A stretch of DNA of 39,376 nt, taken from assembly GCA_028865615.1 (NCBI GenBank), contig JAGWJT010000003.1:1-39376 (forward strand), in the 5' to 3' direction. Below are positions 1 through 7,554 of the stretch, in pieces. This DNA comes from Patescibacteria group bacterium (lineage in GTDB: Bacteria; Patescibacteriota; Minisyncoccia; Phycocordibacterales; PALSA-1337). Made by a program: the position numbers and the translations under genes. The notes beneath the pieces are model-generated. The model saw only the letters and a program-made list of their open reading frames with translations, did no database searches and was not told where the DNA came from. Each line of letters starts with the position of its first letter. Position 1 is the first letter of the stretch.

Positions 1-987
1 CTCATCATCGCAATCGTAGTCTCCGAGCTTGCTGGCATTATTGGCTCGGTGTTTACCACGCCGTCCATCGCTGGTTGGTATGCCGGGATCGTAAAACCGG
101 CTCTGAATCCGCCAGCGTGGGTGTTTGGACCGGTTTGGACGACATTGTTTGTCCTGATGGGTATTTCGGCGTTCTTGATCTGGAAGAAAGGTATTGAGCG
201 CAAGGATGTAAAAATCGCTCTCGGCATATTTATCGGTCAGCTCATTTTGAACACGCTTTGGTCAATTATCTTTTTCAGTTTGCATTCTCCGGCCGGTGCT
301 TTCTTTGAACTGATTTTCCTCTGGCTCGCCATTCTTGCAACGATCATTTCTTTTGTAAAAATCTCCCGGCCAGCCGCTTGGCTTCTTTTGCCATACATTC
401 TCTGGGTAAGCTTTGCCGGCTATTTAAATTTCAATATCTGGCAACTCAATAAAACAACTGGTTCCGGACAAGTTGCCTGCACGCAAGAAGCCAAACAATG
501 TTCGGACGGATCGTATGTAAGTCGAACAGGACCTAAGTGTGAATTTGCCCAGTGCCCGGGAGAAAATAACGATCTTTGGAAAACTACGACGGATAGCAAA
601 ACGGGTATCACATTTAAGTATCCGGAAACTTTGCTTACCACATACATCCACGCGCAAGACTGGCCACCGCAGATTCAGGTTTTGAACCAGCCGTTTACTT
701 GCACTGAAGCCGGATCGGAAACCGCCCGGGCCGGGATTACCATGAAGCGCATGGTTGATGACAGGACCTATTGCGTAACTAAAGAAAGCGAAGGCGCGGC
801 CGGCAGTATCTATACTAACTATGCCTATGCTTTTCCGATGGACGGCAAGACAAGCGTTTTCACATTTAGCTTACGATCTGTGCAATGTTTCAATTACGAC
901 GATCCGCAAAAGACTGCTTGTGAGAACGAACGGTCAGCATTCGATCTCGATAGCACGGTTGATAGGATAGCAAGAAGCATAAAATAA
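1..987 (+). CDS. TspO/MBR family membrane protein with C-terminal Cys-containing domain (5' end outside window)
   Basis: The reading frame is open from base 1, and its first residues already belong to the first TspO membrane helix, so the true start lies upstream of the window. The family (tryptophan-rich sensory protein / peripheral benzodiazepine receptor) binds tetrapyrroles and related ligands in the membrane. Visible signatures are KPALNPPAWVFGPVW near the start of helix 2 and PYILWVSFAGYLN in the last helix. About 140 nt into the gene the TspO core is well under way and it ends near base 455. It is followed by roughly 175 residues that ordinary TspO proteins lack. This tail opens with a compact Cys motif (CTQEAKQCSDGSYV, then CEFAQCPG) like a small disulfide-stabilised module, then a soluble domain of unknown function. 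The TspO assignment is firm; the tail's role is not known. The stop at 985-987 lies 37 nt before the DUF488 gene. Confidence 0.85.
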   Translation, partial: LIIAIVVSELAGIIGSVFTTPSIAGWYAGIVKPALNPPAWVFGPVWTTLFVLMGISAFLIWKKGIERKDVKIALGIFIGQLILNTLWSIIFFSLHSPAGAFFELIFLWLAILATIISFVKISRPAAWLLLPYILWVSFAGYLNFNIWQLNKTTGSGQVACTQEAKQCSDGSYVSRTGPKCEFAQCPGENNDLWKTTTDSKTGITFKYPETLLTTYIHAQDWPPQIQVLNQPFTCTEAGSETARAGITMKRMVDDRTYCVTKESEGAAGSIYTNYAYAFPMDGKTSVFTFSLRSVQCFNYDDPQKTACENERSAFDLDSTVDRIARSIK

Positions 988-1024
988 CAGCAATGAAAAA
1001 AATGAAATCCGCAATTTAATAATT

Positions 1025-1558
1025 ATGAAAAAACCTACCATCTTTACCATTGGTCACTCCACACATCCGATCGAGGAGTTTGTTGAGATACTTAAGACTC
1101 ATGGTATCAAAGAAGTGGCCGATGTCCGCACGATTCCGAAGTCGCGCCACAATCCGCAATTTAACGAAGATGACTTGAAACAATCTTTGCAAAAGGCGCA
1201 CATCCGATACAAACATTTGAAAAAACTCGGGGGACTACGCCACACGACAAAAGATTCTATAAACCTCGGCTGGCACAATACTTCGTTTAGAGGATTTGCC
1301 GATTATATGTCGAGCGAGGAGTTTGAGGAAGGACTTCAAGCGCTTATCAAGATTGCAAGCGTTAGAAACACCGCGATTATGTGCGCTGAAGCCGTGCCGT
1401 GGCGATGCCATCGTTCGCTCATTGGTGATGCGCTTACCAAAAAAGGCTGGATGGTAGAGGACATCATGAGCCGTACCTCTATTACAAAACATCGGCTAAC
1501 ATCTTTTTTGAAAGTGAGAAAAGGGCAACTCATATATCCCGAACCTAAAAATGATTAA
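1025..1558 (+). CDS. DUF488 family protein
   Basis: This 177-aa protein matches the DUF488 family. The motifs are TIGHSTHPIEEF at the N-terminus, DVRTIPKSRHNPQF around residue 35, a central LGGLR segment, and CAEAVPWRCHR near residue 120. Family members have conserved His, Arg and Cys residues suggestive of a nucleic-acid or nucleotide-linked activity, but no reaction is established. The ATG at 1025 is preceded by a TTTAAT-like hexamer and no Shine-Dalgarno. The 3' end overlaps the following glycosylase-like gene by 8 nt, so the two are co-transcribed and translationally coupled. Codon use is AT-rich compared with genes after 4040. Confidence 0.85.
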   Translation: MKKPTIFTIGHSTHPIEEFVEILKTHGIKEVADVRTIPKSRHNPQFNEDDLKQSLQKAHIRYKHLKKLGGLRHTTKDSINLGWHNTSFRGFADYMSSEEFEEGLQALIKIASVRNTAIMCAEAVPWRCHRSLIGDALTKKGWMVEDIMSRTSITKHRLTSFLKVRKGQLIYPEPKND

Positions 1559-2069
1559 GTATAGACACAAAAAATCAAGAATACTTTTTGTCGGGATTAA
1601 CCCACACCCCGGGTCATTTAATCGTAGCGTGCCTTTTTCTAATAATAAATTGTTTTGGTATCTCCTATCAGAAGCCGGTCTTATCAAAGAGACGAGAGAC
1701 GAATTGCGCGATGATAAAACATTAGCGCGTATGTACCGAGAAAAATTCAATGCAGAATACGGGCTTGGACTCGTTAATATCATTGACCGGCCGACGGTAG
1801 ATATTACAGGAATCAAGAAACACGAAGAATTGCCCGGCCGTAAAAAAATTTCTCGTATTATAAAAGCCGAGATACCGATGGTAGTTTGCTTCATTGGCAA
1901 AGTAGCATACGAAAAATATATAGGATCAAAGGATTTCACTTTCGGCTGGCAAGAAAATATAGGCGCATCAAAAGCTTTCGTTATGCATTTTCCTTTACGT
2001 GGAGAAGCCGTTATCAGAGTTCGAGAACTACAGGAGATTAAGCGAACTGCATTCACAAAAAGTCGCTAG
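1551..2069 (+). CDS. G/U mismatch-specific DNA glycosylase-like protein (Mug/TDG type, UDG superfamily)
   Basis: The 172-aa protein has the organisation of the Mug/TDG branch of uracil-DNA glycosylases, which remove uracil or thymine mispaired with G. Residues 10-25 contain VGINPHPGSFNRSVPF, corresponding to the family's GINP active-site loop. A LLSEAGLI segment follows, then GLGLVNIIDRPT around residue 75, the equivalent of the family's LVxRPT strand. FIGKVAYEKY near residue 120 resembles the conserved GK motif. The DNA-intercalating motif near the C-terminus is less clear. The start overlaps the DUF488 stop by 8 nt. Base-excision repair is the likely role; the exact substrate is inferred. 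Confidence 0.75.
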   Translation: MIKYRHKKSRILFVGINPHPGSFNRSVPFSNNKLFWYLLSEAGLIKETRDELRDDKTLARMYREKFNAEYGLGLVNIIDRPTVDITGIKKHEELPGRKKISRIIKAEIPMVVCFIGKVAYEKYIGSKDFTFGWQENIGASKAFVMHFPLRGEAVIRVRELQEIKRTAFTKSR

Positions 2070-2074
2070 AGTAA

Positions 2075-2080
2075 TATAAT
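2075..2080 (+). promoter_or_regulatory. -10 element (TATAAT) for the flavoprotein gene
   Basis: A perfect TATAAT lies 6 nt before the ATG at 2087. A transcript starting 6-8 nt downstream would begin at the start codon, predicting a leaderless mRNA. Confidence 0.55.
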
Positions 2081-2086
2081 GTATAT

Positions 2087-2779
2087 ATGAAACTAACTCT
2101 TATTCGCAGAAAAACTGAGGCTCCAAATGTTGAATCGTTTGTTTTCAGTCCCGCAGAACCGCTTGTATGGAAAGCCGGACAATTTCTACATTATGTACTC
2201 CATCATGAGCCGACTGACAATCGTGGCTCGGATCGTTGGTTTACCGTAGCATCGGCTCCGTTTGAGAAAGAAGTGATGATTACGACAAGGTTAACAAAAG
2301 AAAAAGGGAGCAGTTTTAAGACCGCTCTCGACGGCTTAAAGATAGGCGAATATATCGAAATATCCGACATAGACGGCGATTTTATCGTGGATGACCCGAC
2401 ACAGGAGTATGTCTTCATTGCGGGAGGCATCGGTATCACGCCATTTCATTCTATACTCAAAGAAGCAGACCGCGCAGGGATAAAACTGCACGCGACGTTA
2501 TTATACGCCAACCGCGATCAGAATATCTCTTATAAGGATGAATTCGAAAAATTTGCACAAAATAATGCCTCACTTGATATTCGCTATATAATCTCTCCGG
2601 AGCGAATAGATGAAAATTTGATTAAAAAACTTGTACCGGATTTATCAAAACCCATTTTTTATGTTTCCGGGCCGGAGCCCATGGTGGAAAGTTTGGGCAA
2701 TACTTTGGAAAAAATAGGCATTGCAAAAGACCATATTAAACAAGATTATTTCCCAGGCTATGCTGGTATGGTATCTTAA
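2087..2779 (+). CDS. FAD/NAD(P)-binding oxidoreductase, ferredoxin-NADP reductase family
   Basis: The 230-aa protein has the two-domain FNR fold. The N-terminal FAD-binding barrel contains RWFTVASAP around residues 47-55, the equivalent of the RxYS/T flavin motif. The NAD(P)-binding domain starts at FIAGGIGITPFHSIL near residue 110. The C-terminal YVSGPEPMVESL around residue 193 matches the usual GPxPMV segment. No iron-sulfur cluster cysteines and no membrane helices are present, so this is a small soluble electron-transfer module whose partner is not in the window. It is separated from the preceding glycosylase gene by only 17 nt but has its own TATAAT, so it may be transcribed independently. 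Confidence 0.88.
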   Translation: MKLTLIRRKTEAPNVESFVFSPAEPLVWKAGQFLHYVLHHEPTDNRGSDRWFTVASAPFEKEVMITTRLTKEKGSSFKTALDGLKIGEYIEISDIDGDFIVDDPTQEYVFIAGGIGITPFHSILKEADRAGIKLHATLLYANRDQNISYKDEFEKFAQNNASLDIRYIISPERIDENLIKKLVPDLSKPIFYVSGPEPMVESLGNTLEKIGIAKDHIKQDYFPGYAGMVS

Positions 2780-2828
2780 TTTTATAGTCGCCGAATTTTC
2801 CAAAAATATTAAAAGGATCAAATTGTCG

Positions 2829-2872
2829 TTGACAGTGGTGTATTGCTGTCATATTTGCTTAAGTTAAGCAAA
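2829..2872 (+). promoter_or_regulatory. Promoter-like element with two inverted repeats in a gene-poor stretch
   Basis: TTGACA (2829-2834) is followed after 17 nt by TATTTG. The inverted repeat TGACAG/CTGTCA (2830-2835 and 2846-2851) spans the spacer, and a 19-nt near-perfect palindrome (2854-2872, TTTGCTTAA-G-TTAAGCAAA) covers the -10 region. This looks like a repressor-controlled promoter, but no downstream + strand ORF is evident before 3225. The rest of 2780-2985 shows only short GTTCAAA direct repeats and no gene. Confidence 0.35.
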
Positions 2873-2985
2873 TCGTCCCAAGGGTTCAAATTTGTTCAAA
2901 CCGGTGGTCGAGGGTGCAAGCTGGGTCAAACGTCGATCCTCGGCACAAAGCTCGCCACAAGGGCAAACAGTGGGCGAAAAATCGG

Positions 2986-3195
2986 TTACTTACCGGCATT
3001 TAGGAAGTCGTAATTGTAAAACTTGGCAACTTTCTTGATATTGTTCATTTTTTCGCGTACTGTAACCATATACTCTTTATCCTCGAGCACTGTTATAAGA
3101 CCCGACAGTGCCTGACCCTCGTATTTAGACCTTACATACAGCCGTATTATATCGTACCCAGTGAAGGGAATCGAACCAGTCTTGTGTGGCAACAT
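2986..3195 (-). pseudogene. Antitoxin-like fragment (resembles the C-terminus of Phd/YefM), copy 1
   Basis: A 69-codon minus-strand ORF ends in LITVLEDKEYMVTVREKM followed by a charged tail. The pattern (two hydrophobic residues, L-x-D-x-E-x-M, then V/I-R/K-E-x-hydrophobic) resembles the C-terminal half of Phd/YefM antitoxins. The N-terminal DNA-binding half is absent, so it is best read as a remnant. A second, diverged copy sits on the same strand at 3862-3990 (ILADTEYMSGVKEKV). The shared D-x-E-Y-M..V-x-E-K spacing supports common origin. The family assignment is inference from pattern, not a database match. Confidence 0.35.
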
Positions 3196-3209
3196 GGGTT
3201 CGATTGAAG

Positions 3210-3215
3210 TATAAT
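3210..3215 (+). promoter_or_regulatory. -10 element (TATAAT) deciding the start at 3225
   Basis: TATAAT ends 9 nt before ATG 3225. A GTG further upstream at 3186 would be in frame but lies before this hexamer, so the downstream ATG is preferred. Confidence 0.5.
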
Positions 3216-3224
3216 AATTCCATT

Positions 3225-3869
3225 ATGTCATGGTTCAATCATATCATCGTCTCCATTGGAGCATTTGTGTCGTTATTGTTAGGCAATCATGGCGCTGTTA
3301 GTAATGTTGATGTTATCGCTACTTCAAGTCAGCAAGTCCAGTCCACCGCTTCAAGTACTAATCCAAATCAATCTGCAATAGATAAGTACAACCAAGCTAT
3401 GGCACAAAGAAAAGCTGAAGAGCAGTCTAATCCTCCTCAAGGTTTTCTTGTTCCGGCCAGATTGCCTTCAGGGTACACTTTGACTCAATCAAGATTCACT
3501 TCTTATTCAACGTTTTGGTTGTATCACGCTAAGATAGCAAGTTCATTTGGTCCGCAAGATGTTGTTTTGGGATACGATGAGACAACTAAAGACACATTTG
3601 ATCACTACCTGAAGACAGAAGGGAATAACACTTCTTCAGTTGAGATAACTAGAGATGTCAAAGATTTTACCTGGAATGGATCAAAGGGAGCTGTGCTAGG
3701 CACGTTTGTTAATGAAAAGAGCTTCGAGATCAATCCATTGCAAGCTGGAGAATACTGGCTCATTTATGACCACCAAGGACGATTGGTTAGAATCCATCGA
3801 GCAGGCGATCCGAAATTAACGCCAGATGCCATGATCAGTCTGCTTGAGCAGATGACTATCGCTAAATAG
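3225..3869 (+). CDS. Secreted or membrane-anchored protein of unknown function
   Basis: The 214-aa product starts MSWFNHIIVSIGAFVSLLLG, a signal peptide or signal anchor, followed by a Ser/Thr/Gln-rich linker (about residues 25-60). A folded domain runs from about residue 65 to the end. Its layout (LPSGYTL, a run of beta strands, VVLGYDE, a W-containing strand, EYWLIYDHQGRLVRI, and a terminal helix ISLLEQMTIAK) recalls small extracytoplasmic domains such as DUF4367, but I cannot confirm the match. Composition is AT-rich, like the upstream genes. The stop overlaps the end of the minus-strand antitoxin-like remnant by 8 nt. Confidence 0.7.
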   Translation: MSWFNHIIVSIGAFVSLLLGNHGAVSNVDVIATSSQQVQSTASSTNPNQSAIDKYNQAMAQRKAEEQSNPPQGFLVPARLPSGYTLTQSRFTSYSTFWLYHAKIASSFGPQDVVLGYDETTKDTFDHYLKTEGNNTSSVEITRDVKDFTWNGSKGAVLGTFVNEKSFEINPLQAGEYWLIYDHQGRLVRIHRAGDPKLTPDAMISLLEQMTIAK

Positions 3870-3990
3870 TTTTTATGTGCGCCAATGAGTAATCACTGAT
3901 CAAGTCAACCTTCTCTTTTACGCCCGACATGTACTCAGTGTCCGCCAGAATAGCTAAACACTCAGCTGTACTTTCCGTTCGATTTGTCGC
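3862..3990 (-). pseudogene. Antitoxin-like fragment (resembles the C-terminus of Phd/YefM), copy 2
   Basis: On the minus strand a stop-free frame reads TESTAECLAILADTEYMSGVKEKV and then about 16 residues to a TAG at 3862-3864. It aligns without gaps over about 20 residues with the copy at 2986-3195 (identical D, E, Y, M, V, E, K positions). There is no convincing start codon or N-terminal domain, so this is a remnant. The two copies bracket the secreted protein gene at 3225-3869. Confidence 0.3.
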
Positions 3991-4025
3991 ACCCCTCTGG
4001 CCCTTGGATTTTAGACTGGGCTCCG

Positions 4026-4034
4026 TGCTAGAAT
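4026..4034 (+). promoter_or_regulatory. Extended -10 (TGC TAGAAT)
   Basis: The element ends 8 nt before ATG 4043, predicting transcription start at or next to the start codon. ATGs at 4033 and 4036 fall within or just after the hexamer, so they are unlikely to be used. Confidence 0.55.
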
Positions 4035-4042
4035 GATGCCGT

Positions 4043-4357
4043 ATGGGAGATTATACAAAGATCATCTTGCTCATCATAGTAGCTTTCATAGGCGCGGGAG
4101 CCATAGCTTATTTCTATATGTCCGCCGATATATTCGCGGACGTGCTCAAGCGGCCTTTGAGGATAGTTTCCATGGGCATGCTGTCCATCGATATCGGCGT
4201 GCTCGCCGTAGCCCTGGTCACGTATCAGTCTATTACAGGCGGGAGTCTGGCCGTATACGGAGTGCCGTTGTCATGGTCGTTCTATATATTTTACGGCCTT
4301 GGGTCGGCTCTCATAATAGCCGGTTCAAGCAAATTTGCCCGCAAACCGAAGCAGTGA
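4043..4357 (+). CDS. Small integral membrane protein of unknown function
   Basis: The 104-aa product has three clear hydrophobic segments: about residues 7-27 (IILLIIVAFIGAGAIAYFYM), 43-62 and 77-97. A short basic C-terminus (KFARKPKQ) suggests a cytoplasmic tail. No family is recognised. From this gene onward composition is GC-richer and uses ATA for Ile freely. An overlapping 115-codon frame at 4033-4380 is Arg/His-rich with no membrane character and is rejected. The gene precedes the DsbA/VKOR pair, with its own promoter and a 50-nt gap. Confidence 0.7.
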   Translation: MGDYTKIILLIIVAFIGAGAIAYFYMSADIFADVLKRPLRIVSMGMLSIDIGVLAVALVTYQSITGGSLAVYGVPLSWSFYIFYGLGSALIIAGSSKFARKPKQ

Positions 4358-4393
4358 TATATGGGTGCTTTGCGCTGTAGGCATATCATGAAG

Positions 4394-4399
4394 TATAAT
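4394..4399 (+). promoter_or_regulatory. -10 element (TATAAT) for the DsbA-like gene
   Basis: TATAAT ends 8 nt before ATG 4408. A TTGCGC at 4370-4375 gives an 18-nt spacer and could act as a -35 element. Confidence 0.6.
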
Positions 4400-4407
4400 C
4401 AGGCCTT

Positions 4408-5052
4408 ATGAAACGCATAATATTCTGGATCATATTCCTGTTGGTGCTCGTCCTTATCATATGGGGTTTGTTCGTGGCCATGCAGAAGGGTTCTCGCAAC
4501 GGCGTTCCGAATCTCGGTGCGCCCGCGCCGGTCACGGCGGCCGACCACACGGAGGGCCCTGCCGATGCGCCCGTCACTCTCATAGAGTACGGCGATTTTG
4601 AGTGTCCGGCTTGCGGCGAATACGCGCCTATGGTGGAGCGCCTGTTCCAGCAATCTTCTACGACCATGCGCCTGGTCTTCAGGCACTTCCCGTTGCCGCA
4701 GCACCTGAATGCTCCTATAGCCGCCCAAGCTTCCGAGGCCGCCTCCGACCAAGGTAGATTTTGGGATATGTACAAGCTTCTGTACGCCGGACAGGATTCA
4801 TGGGCTAACTTGTCCGTATCCGATGCGGCAAAAGTCTTTGACGGTTATGCCCGGTCTCTGGGTCTGGATATCGCGCAATTCGACACTGACATAAATAGCA
4901 CCACTACCAAGGCCTTCATCCAGAGCGAGCTTTCGGAAGGTCAGCAGCTGGGCATAGACTATACGCCGACTTTCTTCGTCAACGGCAAGATCATCCAGAA
5001 CCCGCAAAGCTATGACTCCTTCAAATCCATCATCGATTCTGCCGCTAAGTAA
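4408..5052 (+). CDS. DsbA-family thiol:disulfide oxidoreductase, membrane-anchored
   Basis: The 214-aa protein begins with a single transmembrane anchor (about residues 3-25, IIFWIIFLLVLVLIIWGLFV). A thioredoxin-fold domain of the DsbA/DSBA-like thioredoxin_4 type follows. The redox motif is C66-P-A-C69 in YGDFECPACGEY. The cis-proline loop is YTPTFFVNG, with Pro187. The helical insertion with PLPQHLNAPIAAQASEAA is typical of this family. It faces the extracytoplasmic side, where it would introduce disulfides into exported proteins. Its 3' end overlaps the VKOR gene by 41 nt, the classic oxidase/re-oxidase pairing. Confidence 0.92.
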   Translation: MKRIIFWIIFLLVLVLIIWGLFVAMQKGSRNGVPNLGAPAPVTAADHTEGPADAPVTLIEYGDFECPACGEYAPMVERLFQQSSTTMRLVFRHFPLPQHLNAPIAAQASEAASDQGRFWDMYKLLYAGQDSWANLSVSDAAKVFDGYARSLGLDIAQFDTDINSTTTKAFIQSELSEGQQLGIDYTPTFFVNGKIIQNPQSYDSFKSIIDSAAK

Positions 5053-5536
5053 GCCCTTCAACAGGGTCCACACGGGCGCGGTCTGCTTGATGCTCGCAGT
5101 AGCCGTCCTCGGCTTTGCGGATGCTTCTTACCTGACGTTGGAGCATTTCCTGGGCGCCATACCGCCTTGTTCTCTGGTCGGCGGCTGCGAAAAGGTCCTC
5201 ACCAGTTCTTATTCAACGGTATTAGGGGTGCCGGTCTCGCTCCTGGGAGCGCTGTACTATCTAGCCGTCTGCATCGGCTGCCTCATATTCCTGGAATCCC
5301 GGCATTTGTCCAAGAATGTCCAGGCCCATCATTTTGCCATACTCAAATGGACTCTGGCCGTCACTATAGTAGGGTTCCTGGCCTCTGCTTGGTTCTTCTA
5401 CATACAGGCTTTTGTCATTCATTCGTTCTGCGAATACTGCCTAGGCTCCGCCGCGACCTCTACTATCCTCTTCATCGTCGCCATATTCATGCTTCGGCAC
5501 GGTCTGGAGAGAGATGTTCCGGAAAGCCTGGGATAA
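5012..5536 (+). CDS. Vitamin K epoxide reductase (VKOR) family protein
   Basis: The 174-aa polytopic protein has about four membrane helices and the VKOR signature. It shows a loop cysteine pair C53/C59 (PPCSLVGGCEKV), a nearby serine (SSYSTVLGVPVSLLG) and the quinone-proximal C140-E-Y-C143 motif in the last helix. In bacteria such proteins replace DsbB, re-oxidising a DsbA partner and passing electrons to quinone. The ATG at 5012 lies inside the DsbA gene (41-nt overlap). A Met at residue 27 is a possible alternative start but would trim the first helix. Overlap and pathway logic indicate an operon with the upstream gene. Confidence 0.92.
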   Translation: MTPSNPSSILPLSKPFNRVHTGAVCLMLAVAVLGFADASYLTLEHFLGAIPPCSLVGGCEKVLTSSYSTVLGVPVSLLGALYYLAVCIGCLIFLESRHLSKNVQAHHFAILKWTLAVTIVGFLASAWFFYIQAFVIHSFCEYCLGSAATSTILFIVAIFMLRHGLERDVPESLG

Positions 5537-5597
5537 CTGGCGCATCACGGCGCATCCCGACAGGCGCATCCTGACGCTGGGAGCTTGGATATAGGTG

Positions 5598-5606
5598 TGA
5601 TAGAAT
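5598..5606 (+). promoter_or_regulatory. Extended -10 (TGA TAGAAT)
   Basis: The hexamer ends 7 nt before ATG 5614, predicting a leaderless transcript for the methyltransferase. Confidence 0.6.
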
Positions 5607-5613
5607 CCCCCCA

Positions 5614-6489
5614 ATGAATTCACCGGAAATACTGGTCACTACTCCTTCAAAGGATTATGAGCTCATAGACTCCGGCGACGGCGAGAAGCTCGAGAGATTC
5701 GGCAGGTTCGTCCTGTCCAGGCCTGATCCGCAAGCCTTGTGGCCGAAACGATTGCAGGAGAAGGTATGGAAGAAAGCCGATGGCCGCTTCATCCGCGCCG
5801 CCGAAAAAGGCGACTGGTCTCTCGGAAGCAGCTTGCCGGAGCGTTGGCCGGTAGAGTTGGGCGGCCTCAAATTTTGGGTCAAGCCGACAGCCTTCAAGCA
5901 TACAGGCCTTTTCCCGGAGCAGGCGCCGAACTGGGATTGGTTGAGGTTACAGATCGAAAGAGCGCCGGCAGGCGCTCCCGAGATCCTGAACCTGTTCGGC
6001 TATACCGGCGGCGCCACGCTGGCTTGCGCCCGGGCCGGGGCCAAAGTCACTCATATAGACGGTTCGAAAGCCGCCGTGACATGGGCCAAGGACAATGCCG
6101 AGCTGTCGGGTTTGAGGGATAAGCCCGTCCGCTGGATCGTCGAGGACGCGCGGACCTTCGCGGAGCGGGAGATCAAGCGAGGCCGGTCATACGACGGCAT
6201 CATCATGGATCCGCCCGCCTTTGGTCACGGTCCGGCCGGTGAATTGTGGAAGATCGAGGAGCACTTCCTGCCGCTCATCGAGTCATGCATGAAGCTGCTC
6301 AAGCCCAAGCCGCTGTTCTTCCTCATAAACGGCTATTCCGCCGGATATTCGGCCCTGGCATACGGGAACAGCCTTTTGCCTTTGACGGAAAAATACGGCG
6401 GCAACATAGAGATAGGGGAGCTGACCATAGAAGAAGCCTCAAAAAGACTGTTGCCCGCCGGCATATTTGCCAGGTGGACGGGTGTCTGA
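5614..6489 (+). CDS. Class I SAM-dependent methyltransferase, RlmI/RlmK-like
   Basis: The 291-aa protein belongs to the SAM-dependent methyltransferases related to 23S rRNA m5C/m7G enzymes (RlmI/RlmK type). The SAM-binding motif I is LNLFGYTGGATLACARAGA beginning near residue 124, with the acidic HIDGSKAAV strand after it. The catalytic-type motif IV is D199-P-P-A-F-G. The N-terminal 110 residues (ELIDSGDGEKLERFGRF onward) match the domain that precedes the Rossmann fold in this family, but a full PUA domain is missing. Substrate is therefore uncertain: rRNA is likely, the base not determined. It is a single gene with its own promoter. Confidence 0.87.
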   Translation: MNSPEILVTTPSKDYELIDSGDGEKLERFGRFVLSRPDPQALWPKRLQEKVWKKADGRFIRAAEKGDWSLGSSLPERWPVELGGLKFWVKPTAFKHTGLFPEQAPNWDWLRLQIERAPAGAPEILNLFGYTGGATLACARAGAKVTHIDGSKAAVTWAKDNAELSGLRDKPVRWIVEDARTFAEREIKRGRSYDGIIMDPPAFGHGPAGELWKIEEHFLPLIESCMKLLKPKPLFFLINGYSAGYSALAYGNSLLPLTEKYGGNIEIGELTIEEASKRLLPAGIFARWTGV

Positions 6490-6548
6490 CGCCCATGTAC
6501 ATTTCGGTCAAAATGAAAGTTGTGGATTATCTTACAGTCGGGATGGTA

Positions 6549-6584
6549 TATAATATGTAGCACAAACGTCATATGGAACGTTTG
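6549..6584 (+). promoter_or_regulatory. Promoter -10 (TATAAT) and inverted repeat upstream of the secreted protein gene
   Basis: TATAAT lies at 6549-6554. Just downstream, CAAACGT (6563-6569) and ACGTTTG (6578-6584) form an inverted repeat with an 8-nt centre. It could be an operator or a 5' UTR hairpin. The predicted leader to ATG 6620 is about 60 nt. Confidence 0.45.
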
Positions 6585-6619
6585 ACTTGGCCGGTATCAT
6601 TATTCGATTAAAAAATAAC

Positions 6620-7528
6620 ATGACACACAAAAAATTCATATTGTTCCCTGTAGCAATGCTGGTCGTAGCGGTTTCGGTCTCGTTGGCCGCTTCGGCGCAG
6701 GCGGCGACGACATCGGCACTTTATAATGCGCCTCTGTACCGGCCTTATAGCACGTCACTGGATTCCTATAGCAACATACCGTGTAAATATCCGAACGTCA
6801 TAGATATACCTACGGCACGAGCTTTGATCTCAGCTTTGAATTTGAATGCCACCCAAACAGCCGCTCTTCTCAATCCCGCGGATCTTTATCTGTACAAGAC
6901 GGTGGTATTTCCCGGCGCTACTACTTACGTCCAAAACGGCCCTGATACCATGACCACTATAGGCTTGTGCATATCACCGGGATTTGTGTCCAATCTGCCG
7001 GTCGGTATAAGTCCGTCTACTATCCTCAATGCCGGCACTCCGCTCAAAATATTCTCCAATACAACTACTGATTATACGGACGGCAATCATCTCGGCTTGA
7101 CCTCCGGCAATTTCTCGACGACGGTTCAGACAGCCTCGGCGGCTACCGTCAGTAGCCATGTCAGTTATTCCGTCAACGTCAACTACAACCAGTTCACCTC
7201 TGAAGCTCAGAAATACGGATACAATGACGTGTATAGCACTACCGGCACAAAGACGGTGTCCATCACTGTTTTGAAATTCTCCGGCAGCCAATATGTCACC
7301 GCTCAGCAAGCGCTGTCTCTCATGAGCGCTGCAGGTTACAGGCCGGCCACCTTGTCCGAAGTCTACGCCTTGAAGAGCCAGGCAGGCAGCAATATCGTAG
7401 GTCTCGGCACGCTCCTCGGCACCAATTGGGGCTACCCCATAACAGGCGGTTCCGGCTCAGCCGGCATGTCCTTGTCCAAAGGCCCGTTCAACACCTCGGT
7501 GCTCAGCTTTGCGGCGGTGGCGCAGTGA
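6620..7528 (+). CDS. Secreted protein of unknown function
   Basis: The 302-aa product starts with a textbook signal peptide (MTHKKFILFPVAMLVVAVSV, cleavage probably after ASAQA near residue 28). The mature part is Ser/Thr/Asn/Tyr-rich with few charges, as in surface-exposed proteins. A later segment (about residues 230-290: TAQQALSLMSAAGYRPATLSEVYALKSQ then NWGYPITGGSG) looks like a folded domain. I recognise no family. ATG 6620 is preferred over an in-frame TTG at 6587 because the signal peptide begins there. No Shine-Dalgarno is visible. A terminator follows at 7555-7590. Confidence 0.75.
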   Translation: MTHKKFILFPVAMLVVAVSVSLAASAQAATTSALYNAPLYRPYSTSLDSYSNIPCKYPNVIDIPTARALISALNLNATQTAALLNPADLYLYKTVVFPGATTYVQNGPDTMTTIGLCISPGFVSNLPVGISPSTILNAGTPLKIFSNTTTDYTDGNHLGLTSGNFSTTVQTASAATVSSHVSYSVNVNYNQFTSEAQKYGYNDVYSTTGTKTVSITVLKFSGSQYVTAQQALSLMSAAGYRPATLSEVYALKSQAGSNIVGLGTLLGTNWGYPITGGSGSAGMSLSKGPFNTSVLSFAAVAQ

Positions 7529-7554
7529 TCTCATATCCCAGTAGTCGATCATTT

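Noticed and set aside
3150-3210. tRNA-like T-arm sequence (GGTTCGATTCC on the minus strand)
   Set aside because: The stem around the loop does not pair, and no acceptor, D-arm or anticodon arm could be placed.
4033-4380. Alternative 115-codon frame overlapping the small membrane protein
   Set aside because: Its start lies within the -10 hexamer, and its Arg/His-rich product lacks structure. The other frame encodes three clean membrane helices.
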